Of a DNA stretch of 64,000 nt, positions 44,601 through 58,830 are shown piece after piece. The notes under the pieces are model-generated. The model was not told the origin of the DNA and did no database searches. It saw only the letters and a program-made list of their open reading frames with translations. A program made the translations under genes and the position numbers. Origin of the DNA: Lycocorax pyrrhopterus obiensis (Eukaryota; Chordata; Aves; Passeriformes; Paradisaeidae); NCBI GenBank assembly GCA_014706295.1, contig JACSVZ010000015.1, positions 57,843,535-57,907,534 on the forward strand. The letters run 5' to 3'. The first letter of the stretch is position 1; the number at the start of each line of letters is the position of its first letter.

Positions 44601-47600
44601 ACACTGGAGGGAGGTAAAATCAAAGAAAATCCAAGTAAACTGGGGAAATAAAAGATAAATGAGTGTATAAAATTGTGCCTGCTCTGACTAGCAAAAAACC
44701 CCCAACCAAATAAGCAGAAAACTTTGTTTAAAAGGTAAGAGAGGAGCTGAAGAAGAAAAGCTGGCTAGAACAGGAGGTGAGATTGACACCGAAACATCAG
44801 TGCACAGTGCATTGTGTCCAGAGAGAATTGGTGAAGGTGGCCAATAAAGTTCAGAGGCACCTAGCTGTGATTCAAGAGCAGGTGACACATCCTATTTATT
44901 ACACTGTGATGGAGACAGCTCTGTTGGCAGAGGATCTCTAGCTCATACATTTTGGTTGGCAGTACCAGATAGCAAACCCTTACCCACAGTTAATGAACAG
45001 TATGCTGAGGAAGCATCATAATCTGCTGGTTTTATCAACCAGAAAATTATACTTTTTTTTTATTTTTTATTTCAACCAAAAATCTGTTTGGCTGGGAGTA
45101 ATCAATTAAACAATACATGCCAATATGTCAGCCCCCCCACCCCCCCAAAAAAAAAAAATACAGCACTTCGAAGTATGAATTCTGTCCAATCTTTATTGAG
45201 TAAAACCATGATGTTTCATAGTGGATGGGAAGCTTGTTGAACAGTAAGAATTCAATTAGCATTCAAGATGAACATTTCACGTTAGCCATTTAGAGAGAGA
45301 GATCTGCATATTTATATAGGTGTATATACATACCATACACATATGCATCCAAACCTGGTTTCTTGGTGCCCAAATTTCAGCCACCTGCTGCTTTTGTTTC
45401 CTCTGATTTATTATTGTCCTACAGTAGCAGAACAGTGCTGAAGTTGTCTGTATAACTGATTAATATTATACAATAGCTACTCAGGGCCAATCCAGAGCCA
45501 CTTGAACTAATGAGCAGATTCTTGTTGGGTTCCAGGGGTTTTGGAGCAAGCTCTCAAGAGATGCCTGTTACTCAAAAAATGCACCGGATTTCTGCTGTTA
45601 CATAATCTTAAACAACAATAAAAAAAATGTTCTGAGAGTTGGAAGCAGAAGGCACAAATACACCATATTTTAATAGACATATAAACACATACACCTAATG
45701 CATTTATCTCTGAAGCAGCAAATTTGCTCTAAAGCCATTCACGTATCAGCACATATGTCTTTTAAGAACGTACAACTCTCTACTGTTTTTTGTTAGCATT
45801 ATATCTTTGGGTACTAAATAATTAATCACTTCATCTTACTTTTCAGTAGAGGGCACTCAGAACAAATCGTAGATCAGAATAATGTATAAAAGACACTAAA
45901 CATAATGCAAAGTATTCATTAAAAAACCTCCCGTGTCTCAAACAAGGATACTATATATTTACATCTGTTTCATATGATAAGCAACTCTATGAAAAGATAA
46001 AACTTTTCAAAACTTGAGCTGTCTCTTGTGCACATTCTTATGTGTTTCACAGCGTGATGTAAGCAAGCTATTAAACTTTGAAAAAAAGCAGTTTGTTCCA
46101 TTTAATGGATTAATTAGCCAGGGTCTAATAAAAAATTTAACAACCTTGTAATGAACTAAGCCTATCCTCTCTTTCCAGATATAATGAATGGTGTGTATGG
46201 GTCTTGGCAATAGACATCATTCCCTTTTTTGGTACAGATATTTTAAAACATGCAAAGTTGAAAACATGCAGGTTTTGTTTCCAGCAGAAACCTATCTGTA
46301 GATGAGAAGAAAAGGGTCCTGATTCCTCACTAGCTTTATCTAGCTTTTATACCAGTATAATCCTAATGAATGCACCTATCACACCATTATAAAAAGAGCA
46401 GTGCTGCATAAATCCGGATAAGCAATTTGATTATATTGACTTACAAAGAAAAACTGCAGATTCAAAAGAACTTTATTTAAAATAAAATTCAGGAAAAGAA
46501 TCAACCTGTGTCGCTTAGAAGACTTTTACAAGGCAATGTAACAAGTAACTGTAACAAATTTAAGGCATGAAATCTTTTGATATTTTTCATAGTTATATAA
46601 GAGCTCTGTTTTGCTCAATAAATGGAAAGAAAAGCTGTATTTCTTGAGTTTGGGGTTATTTTGTTTTTCCCATACAAGTATCTAAACTTAGATTATGTAT
46701 CTGTAGTTTATAAAATGGGTGCTTTTTGAGTTAATGCTTAGTAACATGAGCCCACAACTTTTGTACGCACAAAAGTGTTCCATGAACACTTAGTTTTTGT
46801 TCACAAAGGGTTTCTATGCCTACACAGAAATGTGCATCTATCATCTATTCTGTCTGGATTAAACCAGGAAAATGGACGTGTGTTCATCTGTATCTTCATT
46901 GAAAGAAACATCAGTCACAGACTTTTACTTATTTCTTCCAAAGATAATTTTATACCTTTTCATACATTTTTAAACAATTTTTTTAAATCCTTGTGAAATG
47001 CTAAAACTGCTGTTTATCTACAGATTATGTACACCAAGACAGCAAATTTTCTTATAGCTTTCCCAGTGGGTGACTCAAATTTGATCTGCTGGAGGAGAAG
47101 GAAATTCCATCTGCATGCTAATTCTTCACTGGGCATAACTTATTGAAAACTGGCCACGCTGAGGTTAATCTCCAGCGCAACATTTGTGAGACCGAGGGAC
47201 GGAGCACTGATATTTGGTGTGTCACTAATGTGGCACTCCCCGTGCTGTGCTAGTGATAAGTTTCTATTAAACTAGCACTGGTAATCATCCGGAACCAGGC
47301 ACAAGTTCTCTGGGACTAACCACTGGGTATAAGCAGGAAAGTTGCAAGCTCGTTTTATTTCTGAGCTAAATTGGCACAAGGATGTGAGGCTGCTTCTGTA
47401 GAGGTGAAAAGCCAGGAAACTTATCTACCATACTGCTAACTCTAAAGGTTTAGCCAGTCCTGTATCGCTGTGTGACATAATTCAAGGCTTTTATTTTTTG
47501 AAATATATAACCCTGGTAATTTAGGTATTGACTTTAAAGATCATCAAAGAAGAAAGTTTATTATATTATCTCTCCTCCATGTCAGAAAAGTACATACTGT

Positions 47601-48145
47601 GAAATTAAAGTAACACATCATTTCTCATAAAAGGAAGCTAGTCTGTGCTCTGGATTGATTAGGGGGGAAAACATCTTTATCACAAAGTAATTTAAATGTG
47701 TTTCATAAAATTATGTTCTATGCTTGAAGGCTGTGACCCAAGAAGGAATACATACACACGGTTATACTCGTTGAAGCATCCATGTGTGCGTAGTATTTTA
47801 TGTTTGTGTGCAAGCATTTTAGACTTCTACAATGATACTTAGGACTGCTTCAGAAATAGAAACGCTGAATAGAAACACTGTGTAATTTTTGTTCCATATT
47901 GCGTGGAAGTACCTTGCAGTATGAATTCTGACACAAATAACTGTACACACAAGACACACCTACAGCCCTGGTTTCAGATCACATGTGCAATTCCAGCTGT
48001 TCCCTTGTTCCATGCTTTGCTTTGCATCTTGGGGTGGTCTCCGAGTTAGGAACTGGATTCCTTTCTAAGGGAAAGAACCTTGAAGAAGAGATCCAGAGAT
48101 GTTGTGTGCCTAACATCCCACATCCATTATTGAGTATTCATTAGT
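38634..48145. other. Intergenic DNA upstream of SYT10
   Basis: AT-rich sequence without any exon or repeat family I can name. It contains homopolymer runs (for example the C/A run near 45132-45160), a GC-richer ORF-bearing stretch at about 41290-42350, and a candidate conserved noncoding block at about 47060-47260. Confidence 0.6.
47060..47260. promoter_or_regulatory. Candidate conserved noncoding element
   Basis: A moderately GC-balanced, repeat-free block with a POU octamer-like atgctaat (about 47116) and several CpGs unlike its AT-rich surroundings. Conservation was not tested. Confidence 0.2.
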
Positions 48146-48172
48146 CATTCATTCATTCATTCATTCATTCAT
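48146..48172 (+). repeat. (CATT)n tetranucleotide microsatellite
   Basis: Six perfect CATT units and a partial seventh. Confidence 0.95.
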
Positions 48173-49835
48173 CAGGAGACCACCTTAAACTTCATTAAAT
48201 GTGTGACAGGGGTATTGGGCTCTCAGCACCAATGGTTTCATCCTGCACAGCTCTTCTTTTGTGCTCTACTACTTGTAACACAGGCAGTGCCGAAACAACC
48301 CAAAATAGATATGCTTTAGATATCTTAACCATTTTCATTAATATTTCTTGGTCCATAAGCCACGCAGAGGCAGCCTATCACAAGCATTCAAAAGCTGAAA
48401 TCAGCGCTGTGTTGGTTGATTTAAAATGTGTATTCAGATCAGATAGGAAGCTTCATATCCTGATTAACTGAAGATGGGAGTGGAATATTTATGTTTATAA
48501 ATTCAGTTTGTTTTCCACAAATATTCTCCAGTGATCACTTAAATTTTAATGCTTTATATATTTCTGCCAAAAGGAAGTTTGCTGTAAAAGTCAAACACAA
48601 AAACGTTCATGATCATAAGCATTGTAAGAGCAAATTAATCTTCTTAGAAATGGTTTTACACTCTGCCCAGGACTAATTTGGTCAGCATCTCTTTCAACAA
48701 TAGACAACATAGTTTTTGATTGTTTTAATACACATTTATAATGTTAAAATATTAATAACTACAGGGAATTTAATTATTATCACTTGAAAAATAAAATGTT
48801 AATGATGGCTGGAGGAATCGTTGTTTTACATAATAGCATCTACTGTAGCCACACAATAAAATACCAAAAGAGAAGACTTTTATCCATTTTTTACTAACAC
48901 AACTGGTTTTACATTATTGAAAACATGATTTTTCGCAATGTCTGTCCCTATTTGAATATCTATGTCATTGCCCTCCTCCAAACACAGCTGTAAACTCTCT
49001 TATGTGGATTTTTATACCAAGATGCCACACCTGCTTAGATAAATGACTGAAAGCAGGAATGCAGAAGAAACTGTCCCTGACAGCTACATTAAAACAAGTT
49101 TCTGAATGTGCACAAGCTTTGATAGATGCCTCAACAGCATGGGCTTTTTAGGCTTCACAAGGAATTACAGAACTTGCTAACAGCACTCATTAAATGGTTA
49201 AATTTTATCTTAATCTTAATTTTTAAACAAAATATATTGGTGAAAGAGCAAAAATTTTACCCTGCAAATTTTTCTATATGATCTCTGTTGCTGGGTCTCT
49301 GTGTAGGTACAGAAGATTGTCAGCACAAAGCCATCTGCAGAACTGTGGTCTTTGCACTGTTTTATCTGATCTGTATTCAGGAGATTTACAGATTTAATGA
49401 CTCAGTTTTTATGGTAAGCATAAAGCAGAACAATTACCAAGCTATGGTAAATTAGCTGTGTGTTGTTTGGCATGAAACTTTTGTAACACCAACTTTGTGC
49501 TCACATTTACCTCAAGAAAATACATGCCTTAAGTTCTTGAGTAATGAATGAGCTTATTCATTACCCACACACATATTTTTTTTAATCTCCTCTTTTATAA
49601 TTCTATTTAGAGCTTGCCTTGAAAAAACACTTTATGGAAGAAAGCTTTTTAGGACATTTTCACTTGTCAGAAACATTAGATTTCCAATCAGATATATCCT
49701 AACAAATACTTTATTTTCAATTTTATCTGACAGCTGCATGGGAAAGCAGTTGTCCTGTTTCCTAATTTCTAGAAGAGTATTAAAATAGCATTGGTCCTAG
49801 AAAAGCTTATACTTTTTCCTGGCTCTGGAGAAGAG
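48173..49835. other. Intergenic DNA upstream of SYT10
   Basis: AT-rich; nothing recognisable. Confidence 0.6.
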
Positions 49836-50038
49836 AGAATGAATTCTTTACTGTGAGGGTGGTGAGGCACTGGCACAGGTTGCCCAGAGAGGTTTGGATG
49901 CTCTGTCCCTGGAAGGTTTCAAGGCCAGTCTGGATGGGCTCTGAGCAACCTGTGGAAGGTGTCCCTGCCCATGGCAGGGGGCTTGGAACCACATGACCTT
50001 TAAGGCCCCTTCCAACCCAAACCACTCAATGATTCAAT
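49836..50038 (+). mobile_element. CR1 LINE 3' end
   Basis: Plus-oriented CR1 tail: ttctttactgtgagggtggt, then ggcacaggttgcccagagag, then ggtgtccctgcccatggcag, then ttccaacccaaaccactcaa, ending in the terminal atgattcaatgg. It is 5'-truncated, about 200 bp, and is the longest CR1 piece in the window. Confidence 0.93.
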
Positions 50039-52779
50039 GGGTTTGAGCTTACTGAGGGTTTTTATGCCTCCAGAGTAGCTATTAGGCACTTGTTATCTTT
50101 GCTATGTTTGAATTATATTTGACTATGGTGTAACATTGTATGTCTTTACCGCCACAGATCACTGCAAATATTTCAGCAGAAAAAAAGCCCCAAACCCCAC
50201 ATTCTTTTGTGCACATTCGTATTAGCCTAATGATGCCAGCACAGGCATGATAAGGACAACAAAAGAGTGCAGTCACAGTGTGCTCAAACTGTTCACTGCC
50301 AGTGTTCATCTAGCTCCTCACCTACTTTTGGACAGTAGCCAGTATTTGGTGCTTTTGGAAAGAGTGCAAGAAACATGGAGAGATCTTTGCACTTTCTTCA
50401 GGAAAAGACTGCAAGATTTTTCTCCATCCACCAGCTTCTAACATCCTTTCTGATTTAAAGCAAATTGACTGTGTTAACACCTGCCAAAGGACCTCTCTCT
50501 CCTGAACTTTTCTTTCCTGATCTAGAGTCAGGATTCTTCAGACCAGTAGGACCATACCTCCAATTAAAAAAAAAAAAAATTAAGATCTTGTTCTCCAGAA
50601 GATCATATTTTAGGCCAAGAATCAGAATCTATAATATATATCGTGTTTTTATGTATTTCCTAAATAAAACTTTAAATCACATCACCAAAGCATTGCGGTG
50701 CAGCCTTTTACAGGTGCAGAGCAAGGTCACCCTGCTCTTGTATGCTCACAGTCTGGCCCCTTTGTTTCACAGTCTAGTGGCACAGAGCAAGCCCAGCCTC
50801 AGTGCTGATGCTAAACAATGACTGGAAGAATATGAATCATGGCCAGCCCTCTGCCATTTTTGCTGGAAGGCTATAAAGCAGTAACTTTAAGAGAAGAGAC
50901 TGAATGGAATATTTAGGCATTGCCATGCCTTAATTAGTGCAACAAGTTCTTCCAAAGCTCACCCGTCCTTTCTGCTGCTGAGAATTGTAGTCAAATGCCT
51001 GCTACTGGCTCTGGGTTGATGAGGCAACAAGATTATTATGCACACAGGCAAGATAGAATGAGATTTTCCTTTTAAAGGAAACAGCAAGATTTTCTACGTG
51101 AGTTCCAGAATTCGTTATTCTATTTGAGACAGGAGCAAAGTACTGTGCTTAAAAGAATGAGAAATGGAATGTGCCCTTCTAGGCGAGGCACTCGTTATTC
51201 CTAATGATCAGGTGGATGCCACCCTGATCAGGCTGCGGAAAAGAAGAGAGGAGAATGGCGTGCACCTGCATGGGTAAAACCATGTTATAGATGCAAGGGC
51301 ACATTCTGAACCAGGCAGTGCTAGTAGGAGGTTAATTTTTCCCAAAGTCAGGACAACAAGGTTTTCAGGGCTTCTGCTCTTGAAACTTATTTTTACTTTA
51401 ACTGGAAGCTTCCAGCTCTATTAATATTGCATTCCTCCCATACCTTCAGAAGTGTGGACATATACAGGAGTCTAGTGTTTCTAGTTCAGAAACGTGAAGA
51501 AAGTAAAACTCTCCTAGAAATGTAGCACCTTAAAATTTAAATTTCTTTTAGTTCCTCCTCTTTCAGAGAAGATTTTATTCATATGAAACAGGCCTATAAT
51601 ATAAATGCATCACGAAAAGGAAAATTAAGATTTTCCTTGCAATCACTGTAAAAGTATCATTTGTATAATTTGAATTTGAGTTATTGCAGTTGATTCTCTG
51701 TTTCTGTTAAAATGGGAATAAGTAAAGATTGTTGATCCTTCACTGTAGGCCAAGTCCCCAGACAATGAGAGTATTGACATACCGAGCCTTGCAATGATCA
51801 GGAGCCTTTGTAGATCTGTCTCCATTTGCAAAGGGTTATTAACAAGGAGAGGACAATGACTGAAAGCAAGGGAGCAGCTTTCAAGGGCTTCGTAACCTCC
51901 AGTTAAACCAATTTCTTAATTTTGGTGTTGTAGCAAATAATTTCCTTGCCCATTTTTGGTACAAAGAAGAAATCATGTAAGAGATTTTGCAGCTGAAATA
52001 AGTACTGGAGGGGACTGGCAACATGGTGATTTTATGAGCTCTCTACCTATCCTAACAGCAGTTTAGCGAAACAATTAAACCAGCAACCACTGGTGGCTAC
52101 AAAAGAGAACATCGTTGCAATACTTCAGTTAGGGAACAGAGAGTGGGTTGAAGTGAATAAATCAGTTATAAATATGTAATACCAACCAAGCAAGGCAGTA
52201 AAAATCTGTCATCCCGTTTTGAAAGGCAGTTGAGTGCCCTAATGCCAGGAATAGGGACTGCAATGAGCTTGGAGACCAGCTCCGAGGAGACCAGCGGAGA
52301 CCTTGGTGCCCTGTTACTTCTGATTTGGGACTAGGATTGTCTGTCCCAGGGCAGTGATATAAATCCTTGTACAAATGCTGTACAAATGTACAAATTTTGC
52401 CACAAATTTAGGTCCATCCCAATGCAATATCTGCTAAATAACGCTACTAAATCTATCATGAATCTATTTCGCAGCATCAGCTTTCCACTGCTGATCTTCC
52501 ACACCAATGTTTTGTTCCAGACTGGAGGAATAAAATTATTGCATTCTGCAGGATTTCCACAAAACCTATTTCTGATCACCCATATGAAGCACCACGTTTT
52601 GTAGCACCTTAAGTACAGATTTGGCCATGAGGCATTAGATGTGGCCATCTCAAGAGTAACGACATGTTGTAGCGAAAATGAGGTTGCCAGAATCTGCCAA
52701 CACTTGCAGCATTGGGAAGGAAAATACAGGACAGCATACACTGAACAAATGGGAGAAAATGCAGGGTAAACTTGGATAT
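50039..52779. other. Intergenic DNA upstream of SYT10
   Basis: No exon or repeat family recognised. It includes a short inverted repeat at 51205-51230. Confidence 0.6.
51205..51230. repeat. Imperfect inverted repeat
   Basis: tgatcaggtgg and ccaccctgatca, separated by atg, form a near-perfect stem with one extra base. Confidence 0.75.
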
Positions 52780-52866
52780 TTCTCTCTCCTGTCCTGAGCA
52801 GAGGAAGGGAAATGACAGAGCGACTCTGGTGGGCAACTGCTATCCAGTCAGGGTCAACCCATCACA
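52780..52866 (+). mobile_element. 3'-terminal fragment of an avian ERV LTR, same family as 24440-25475
   Basis: Plus-oriented: ttctctctcctgtcctgagc, then gaggaagggaaatgacagag, then the gactctggtgggc segment, ending gtcaacccatcaca. It aligns with the last roughly 85 bp of the intron 1 LTR (ggagtgatagagcagctttg .. caacccactaca). Upstream LTR sequence is absent or too decayed to see. Confidence 0.8.
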
Positions 52867-55800
52867 CCATGTTATGTATTGCTTTGCTTGTGACCAGCAG
52901 TGGGAAAAGGAACTACCACAGACAGGACATGGTGGCAGATTGAGAGCTTCAGTAAGAAGTATTTGGAAACAAAAGTAGAATTGGCAAAGGTGGATTTAAC
53001 TTGTTCCTGAAATTTCTGTATGAAGTGCAGTGTGGCTGCATTTTTCTTCAGATATTTTGGCAACTGCAGGATGCAATTGCATATCTGGGCTAAATCCCTT
53101 TAACTGGAAATAGCAAATAATTATGCTCAGTCTATGCATGATGACAGGGAAAAAAGGAGTTGGGATCTTTTCTGCATCTAAGGCTTTCTACAAGGGACGA
53201 GTGGTCAGCACAGATTTGCCCAAAATGCCAGGTGCAGGTATTAGATAATCTGTTATATGATATCACTTGATTTGAAATCCCTGTGATATTGCTGATGAAA
53301 AGATTATACATAAATGGTAATTCATAATGTCTGTCACAATCAACTGAAACAAAAAATATTCTCTCTGTTGCTATAGATTCTACAAAATGATTAACAAAGT
53401 GACAGCTTTAGAAAATGTTCCTGTTAGATTTGTAATGAAAGAACTGCAGTGTAATCTGTATTTTGCCATACAGGAAAGAATAGAATATAATGTATTAACA
53501 GAGATGGGAAAAGACAGACCTAAGAGGTTGTGTAGGGCATTAAACACAGGAATTAAATGAATTTTGGATGGTGTTAAGCTTTCCTAACAGTCCAGTGCAG
53601 GCATAACATGTCAGACTGACTTTTAATGAAGAAGTCATGCTTCTACTATTTCTTTTCTTCAAAGCTGGGAAACTTTAAATATTAAAATACAAATAGATTT
53701 TACAAACAAGCAAATGATTTTCACTGAATTAAAGAGAGTAGTTTCTAAAAATTTCAGAAAAAAATAGAGAAGAAGGAAAGTTTGAATGCAAAAACCACAG
53801 AGAGCAATATTAGGTGGTCAGGGACCTGATCTTTGACTTTGCGTGAATGTGGTGAAACAAAGAACCTAGGAAGTCAGGATAACTAATCATCTGGAGATTT
53901 CGCAAAAGATGCCTAAATGCGGGAGATTTAAAAGTTCACCACAGCAAGGTGATCTTTGAGGCAGAAAAATTGCTCACACTGAGGCAATCTGCAGGATTTG
54001 AAGGAGAGTCCTTAGCTTCTGCATTGTCCGCAAGCAAGAGCAGTCAACAATTTCTAGCAGCCAGGAAGACACATTAACCATATCAACCTCTGAAGTGCAG
54101 CCCAGCAAGCAAGGGCACTTCTTCAGGCTCCTGATTGGCTTTGAGAGCCTCCTACAGGGATCCACAGAAATTCTCTGGTACGTTTGTGCCTTGGTTACTG
54201 TCTTCTCAGCCTGTGCTGAGTGACACGGAAGGTCACCTTGGAAAGCTGGTTACCAATCTGCAGGTAAGGCAGGGCAGAGCTTTGCAGGCTTTGTTTTATG
54301 CGTCTACATGTAAAACTCTTCACCTGACAGTTCCAAGTTGAAGAAAGGAAGGCACCTTCATGCTGCCGTTTGCTCTTGTGTGATTTCTTTTCCTGAGAAC
54401 CACAGGCAGCTGAGTTGTATTTTGTCTGCTAAGTGCCACACTTATCAGAAGAGTTCACATCGATCTGCTACCGCTTTTTATGTATAGTGGTATATAGGTG
54501 ATGTCCCACATTTCAGGTAATATACAATGGGTTAAATTTGGGTGGAAGTATAGGCTACAAAAGGTTATGAAACCAACCACTATCTAAATAATTTCAATTT
54601 TTAAAAAAATTGCTTCTCTTAGTGTATTTTGAGGGTGAAGAAAATGGGGAGGGGAGAGGAACAGCCACTCTTCAGAAGCAGTACCTTTTTTGGGTTTTTA
54701 CTGGTTTTGCATCGTAAAAAACTCAGTTGGGTGTTCTGAAACAGCAGCTTTTTTATACTTTAAGAAGTATAATTATATATAAACCGAGTTAAATTGTCAA
54801 TTTAGAAATCAACATTTTCAAAATCATATGTAAGTTTATTAATGTGTTTCCTGACCTTCAGAGTCTACCTGTTTCCCTAGATCTTTTCAGTACTGTGCCC
54901 TGTTCTGGTTGGACTGGGATTTGTTTACTTTTTAGCTCCTTATGTTCACAGAGGACTTTGATGTCATGTTTTTTTTTCATTTGAAGCAATGATGTCGGTG
55001 TGTAGTGGTCTTTTTTATGTTCTGGGCAGTTCAGCACTTTTAAAATATTTGTTGACATAGGTTGTTTTCATTTTGTTTTGTTTCTGGATCAGTTATCCTC
55101 TCATTTATCTTTTCTTCAAGAAGGTCCACAGGTCACTATAGTTGCATGTGTGTTCATGAGGATGTAGCACTGAATGCTATGTTTGGTTACCTTTGATATA
55201 CTGGGTCAGTTTTTTATTTTGTGTCTTTATAAATTTGAAATTTTTCCTTTCACTCAATATTTCAGTTTATGCCACTTTCAGTGAGATTAGAATTTGAGCA
55301 ATGCATCTTCCTTGATTAGGATTTAGAGCCATTTGAACAAGGGGGAGGACTAAAGAAGCAATCACATCATTAATAATAAATAGCCTTGATCACAGCGAGG
55401 ACTATTCCATTAAGGAACTCCATAGAAATGAGAATCATAGAGCAGCCAAGGAAACAATAAAAACTTGGAGCGTATCCTGGTTGGGTATGAGCAGTGGTCC
55501 CTGCACCTCTTTCCACTATGACGGGTTATTAATAAGTAAATGTGGGGTTTTTCACATTTCCTGATTCCCTGTTGAACAGTTTAGGCCATGAATGAGTTAA
55601 GGCTCAGTCAGTTTGATTCAATGCACATCTTCCTATTAAGATCATGTAAGCCTAAGGGTTTAACTCCTGTCTTAGGAAATCACTATTTTCTCCCCTTCTG
55701 TTATCAATATGGAAATGTTCATAAGCACCTGCACTAACATTCTGAATAGCACAGCTTCACAGACAACAACTGTTCTAAGTGAAAGAGCTGTCAAATTTTT

Positions 55801-56640
55801 CTTTTCATTCCTGTCTTCTCCATCACAAGCTCAGAAACATCACACTGAATTTCTAAACAGGATCAAAGCTCAACTTTCAGGAATTAGGTGACAGATTTGT
55901 TTGGCATAACCAAAGAGTGAGACCATTCTGGAGGGTAAATGCTCTGAAAACTGTTGAGTTGGACCTTTGATTTGTGCTCTGTGCTCAGTCCTGGCACATT
56001 ATTTGAGGAATTGCTTGTGCGCTGTTTTGCTAGCCCAGTGGAAAACAGTTTTAAATCCCATCAATGATAGAATCTAAATTAAGTCTGGGTTTTGGCTAGA
56101 TTCCTCTAGGTACTCTGCTAAAAACCAAGTCTTTGCAATCCTATGGTGAGCATTTGGGTATTCAAGGTTATGATTCACCAGGTTCAGCAAACAGAGTGCA
56201 ATCTGAGAAATAACTGGCACTTTAGAGATAAAGGCAAGAAAACTTCACTCCTCCAATTTTCTTGCCTTTTATCTACCGAATGCCATTTTAGAGATGTAAG
56301 TGCTTTTCAGAATTTAAGCAGACAGAAGTTTAAATAAGGTGAACTTGTTCAGCTTTCCCCCTTAAAATCCTAGCAACACTTTATACTGCTAGAAGCACAA
56401 AGAAGGGCCTTATTATTCCCTTGACAGGTAATTTTCATGCAGAGAAATAGAAATTATGAGTTTGAACTAATGATGGTTTATCTTGCTGCTCCACTGGAGA
56501 ATTTTCCTCCTATACAATAGGCTCAGAATTCAGCATTCTCTTTACACAAATTGTCAAGATCTTGAGAGGTCAAGGTCATGAGCAGAGAATAAGGTCCCAT
56601 TCAAACTGCAGCCCACCTCCACTTCTTTGTTTATTTGATA

Positions 56641-56690
56641 TCTTTTGTGGTGGCTGCAATAATGCTATTCCTAAAGGCCACCACAAAGAT
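56641..56690. repeat. Inverted repeat, 13 bp arms with one bulge
   Basis: tcttttgtggtggc and gccaccacaaaga flank a loop of about 22 nt. Confidence 0.75.
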
Positions 56691-58559
56691 GGAGAGGGAA
56701 AAACAGGAGTGATGCTCCATTCTACTACACAGAAAAGATGAGGCAATCTCTAGAGCACTTAACTCCCTAACACACTTAGGAAATACTTCCCATTTGCTCA
56801 GGCAAGTAGAGCTGCAGCTCCTTCCTGAGGATGTGGGTGCTTCAGGAGTTTACATGAGGCTAAGCTGACTGTTCTTTCCTTAGCTTCTTCAGTGGGTTGG
56901 GACACTGCATCAACCTACATATCCTCGTGGTGACCCTGTGTGTTTTTACTGCCTTAAATAAAACAAAATATTTGGATACTATTTATGTCATGGTTGTTAT
57001 GCAGAGACTGTTCTTTGACAAAAGGACATTTAAGATCAGTGTGTGGGCTGCAGATACATCTGAGTTATCATTTGGTTTTCACATTTACACTAATTTTTCA
57101 CCAGCTTCTTCTTAAATTGCAAATGTCAGACTGTCATGTAGGAATGATGCTGTAGATACATATGCTAGGATTTAATCAAATATAAAGAATATATTAATTC
57201 GGTAATGCTGTTATGTAGACTGTGCTTTTCAATTCATTGTGCTTGCAGTAGAAGCAATGTGTTACATTTAGCTTCAATATAAAATTAGCCAATATTTAAA
57301 TTCCTTAAAACATGTACTTTTGTAGAATTACTCAGTGTCAGTATGTAATTTCTCAATAGCCACACTAAATAAATTAAGCACTCAAGGAATATTTTAATAC
57401 TCTTAAGACCTTTTCTGAAAATGCTTTTGAGGAAAACATGTTTTGCAAAATTCTCTCAGCTTATAGTTACACTTTAGACATTCCTGGAAATAAAAATTCC
57501 AGTTACGTAACAGTGGAAAGACAAAGATTAAGAAGACTTTACAGACAGATGTATCAGCAACTGAGGCAAAGGAACCCTTTAGAGCTGTTAAAGATCTGGC
57601 CTTGGCATTCACTGTAATTGTGCATTCACTGTAAATGCTGACTGAACCTACCTGGAAAACGGAATGTAAGAACAAGCAGAATACAAACTGCTGCTCCCAG
57701 CCTCACAGATTATCTAAAGGCAAATATTACCTTCCCTAACAGCGGTGAGAAACTGCAATGCTGTGCTTAGTGCTTGCTGTGTGTATGTAGGGAAAGCAGC
57801 TGCCCTTAATTTCTAAAATAGTTTAAATACTTCTGTACTTTTAAAAACTGTAACAATTTAATTCACTTGAAAAAAAGAGATGTTCCTAAAATTGCCATAA
57901 TTTTACAGTTAGGTGTTCTGCTCTTTCCATGAGGGTGCACATGCACAGGTTCCAGAGCATTACCAGCAGGCTGGGCTACAAAATACCAGAACCTGTGTCC
58001 CTCTGAGCAGACATTTTTCCTACTGTCTTGCCATCAGTTTTCTGGAGGCAATGCAGGCTCATTAAACCACTGAGAATGAAACAAGTAAATAAATAAGTAA
58101 AAGTGTAATACAGCAACACTCCTTTGACAGCAACCCTACAGGTACAGTGCCAAAACCCAAATGGAATCAATCATTAATTACAAGTTTTGCAGGACTTAAT
58201 GGAATCTGGAAACAATCTAAAGTGCACAGGGCATGGTAAGTAGTGATGAATGTCAGGATAATGGGAAAAAATTTAGCTTTCAGATGTATCTACTGCACAT
58301 TAACTCAGATTTGTCTTTAGATCAAACACAGAGGACAATTTCGGGGACTACAGGCCATGCCCAACTCACATAAATCAATATACTGCCTATTGAGTTATTG
58401 GAGCACTGCTGCTATAGATAAAGAGATAATACTCCTGTATTATCTGCTCCTCCTTAAGAGCAAAGTTTTGCCAAGAAAGAGCAGAAGCTAGAACTTTCTA
58501 AAAACACACAGAGTGAATATAAACCAGTTGAGCAGAACATGAGGCTAGAATCACTCAAA

Positions 58560-58830
58560 GTGTTCACGGACCAGAAAGCTGTTCTGAAGGAAGATCTTGC
58601 AGGCTGTATTGATGCACATTTAATTTCTGGGTAGCGATTAATATCACTGTATTTATCTCATAAAGCCATAAATGATTTTTAGTTCTGGCTGTATTAAAAA
58701 AAAAGTCAACTGTCACTTTTCCAGTACAAACCTATTTGAAATGTTAATGGGAAGAATTGCTCCAATTAATGGCCTTCGGATCAAAACGTGAGGCAAGATA
58801 AGGATACACACAAATTACTAATTGCTGCTA
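58560..58830. promoter_or_regulatory. Candidate conserved noncoding element
   Basis: A repeat-free block dense in homeodomain-type cores (caattaatgg, tactaattg, gcgattaata) and GATA/TAAT sites, in the desert upstream of a neuronal gene. This is impressionistic: conservation was not tested. Confidence 0.25.
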
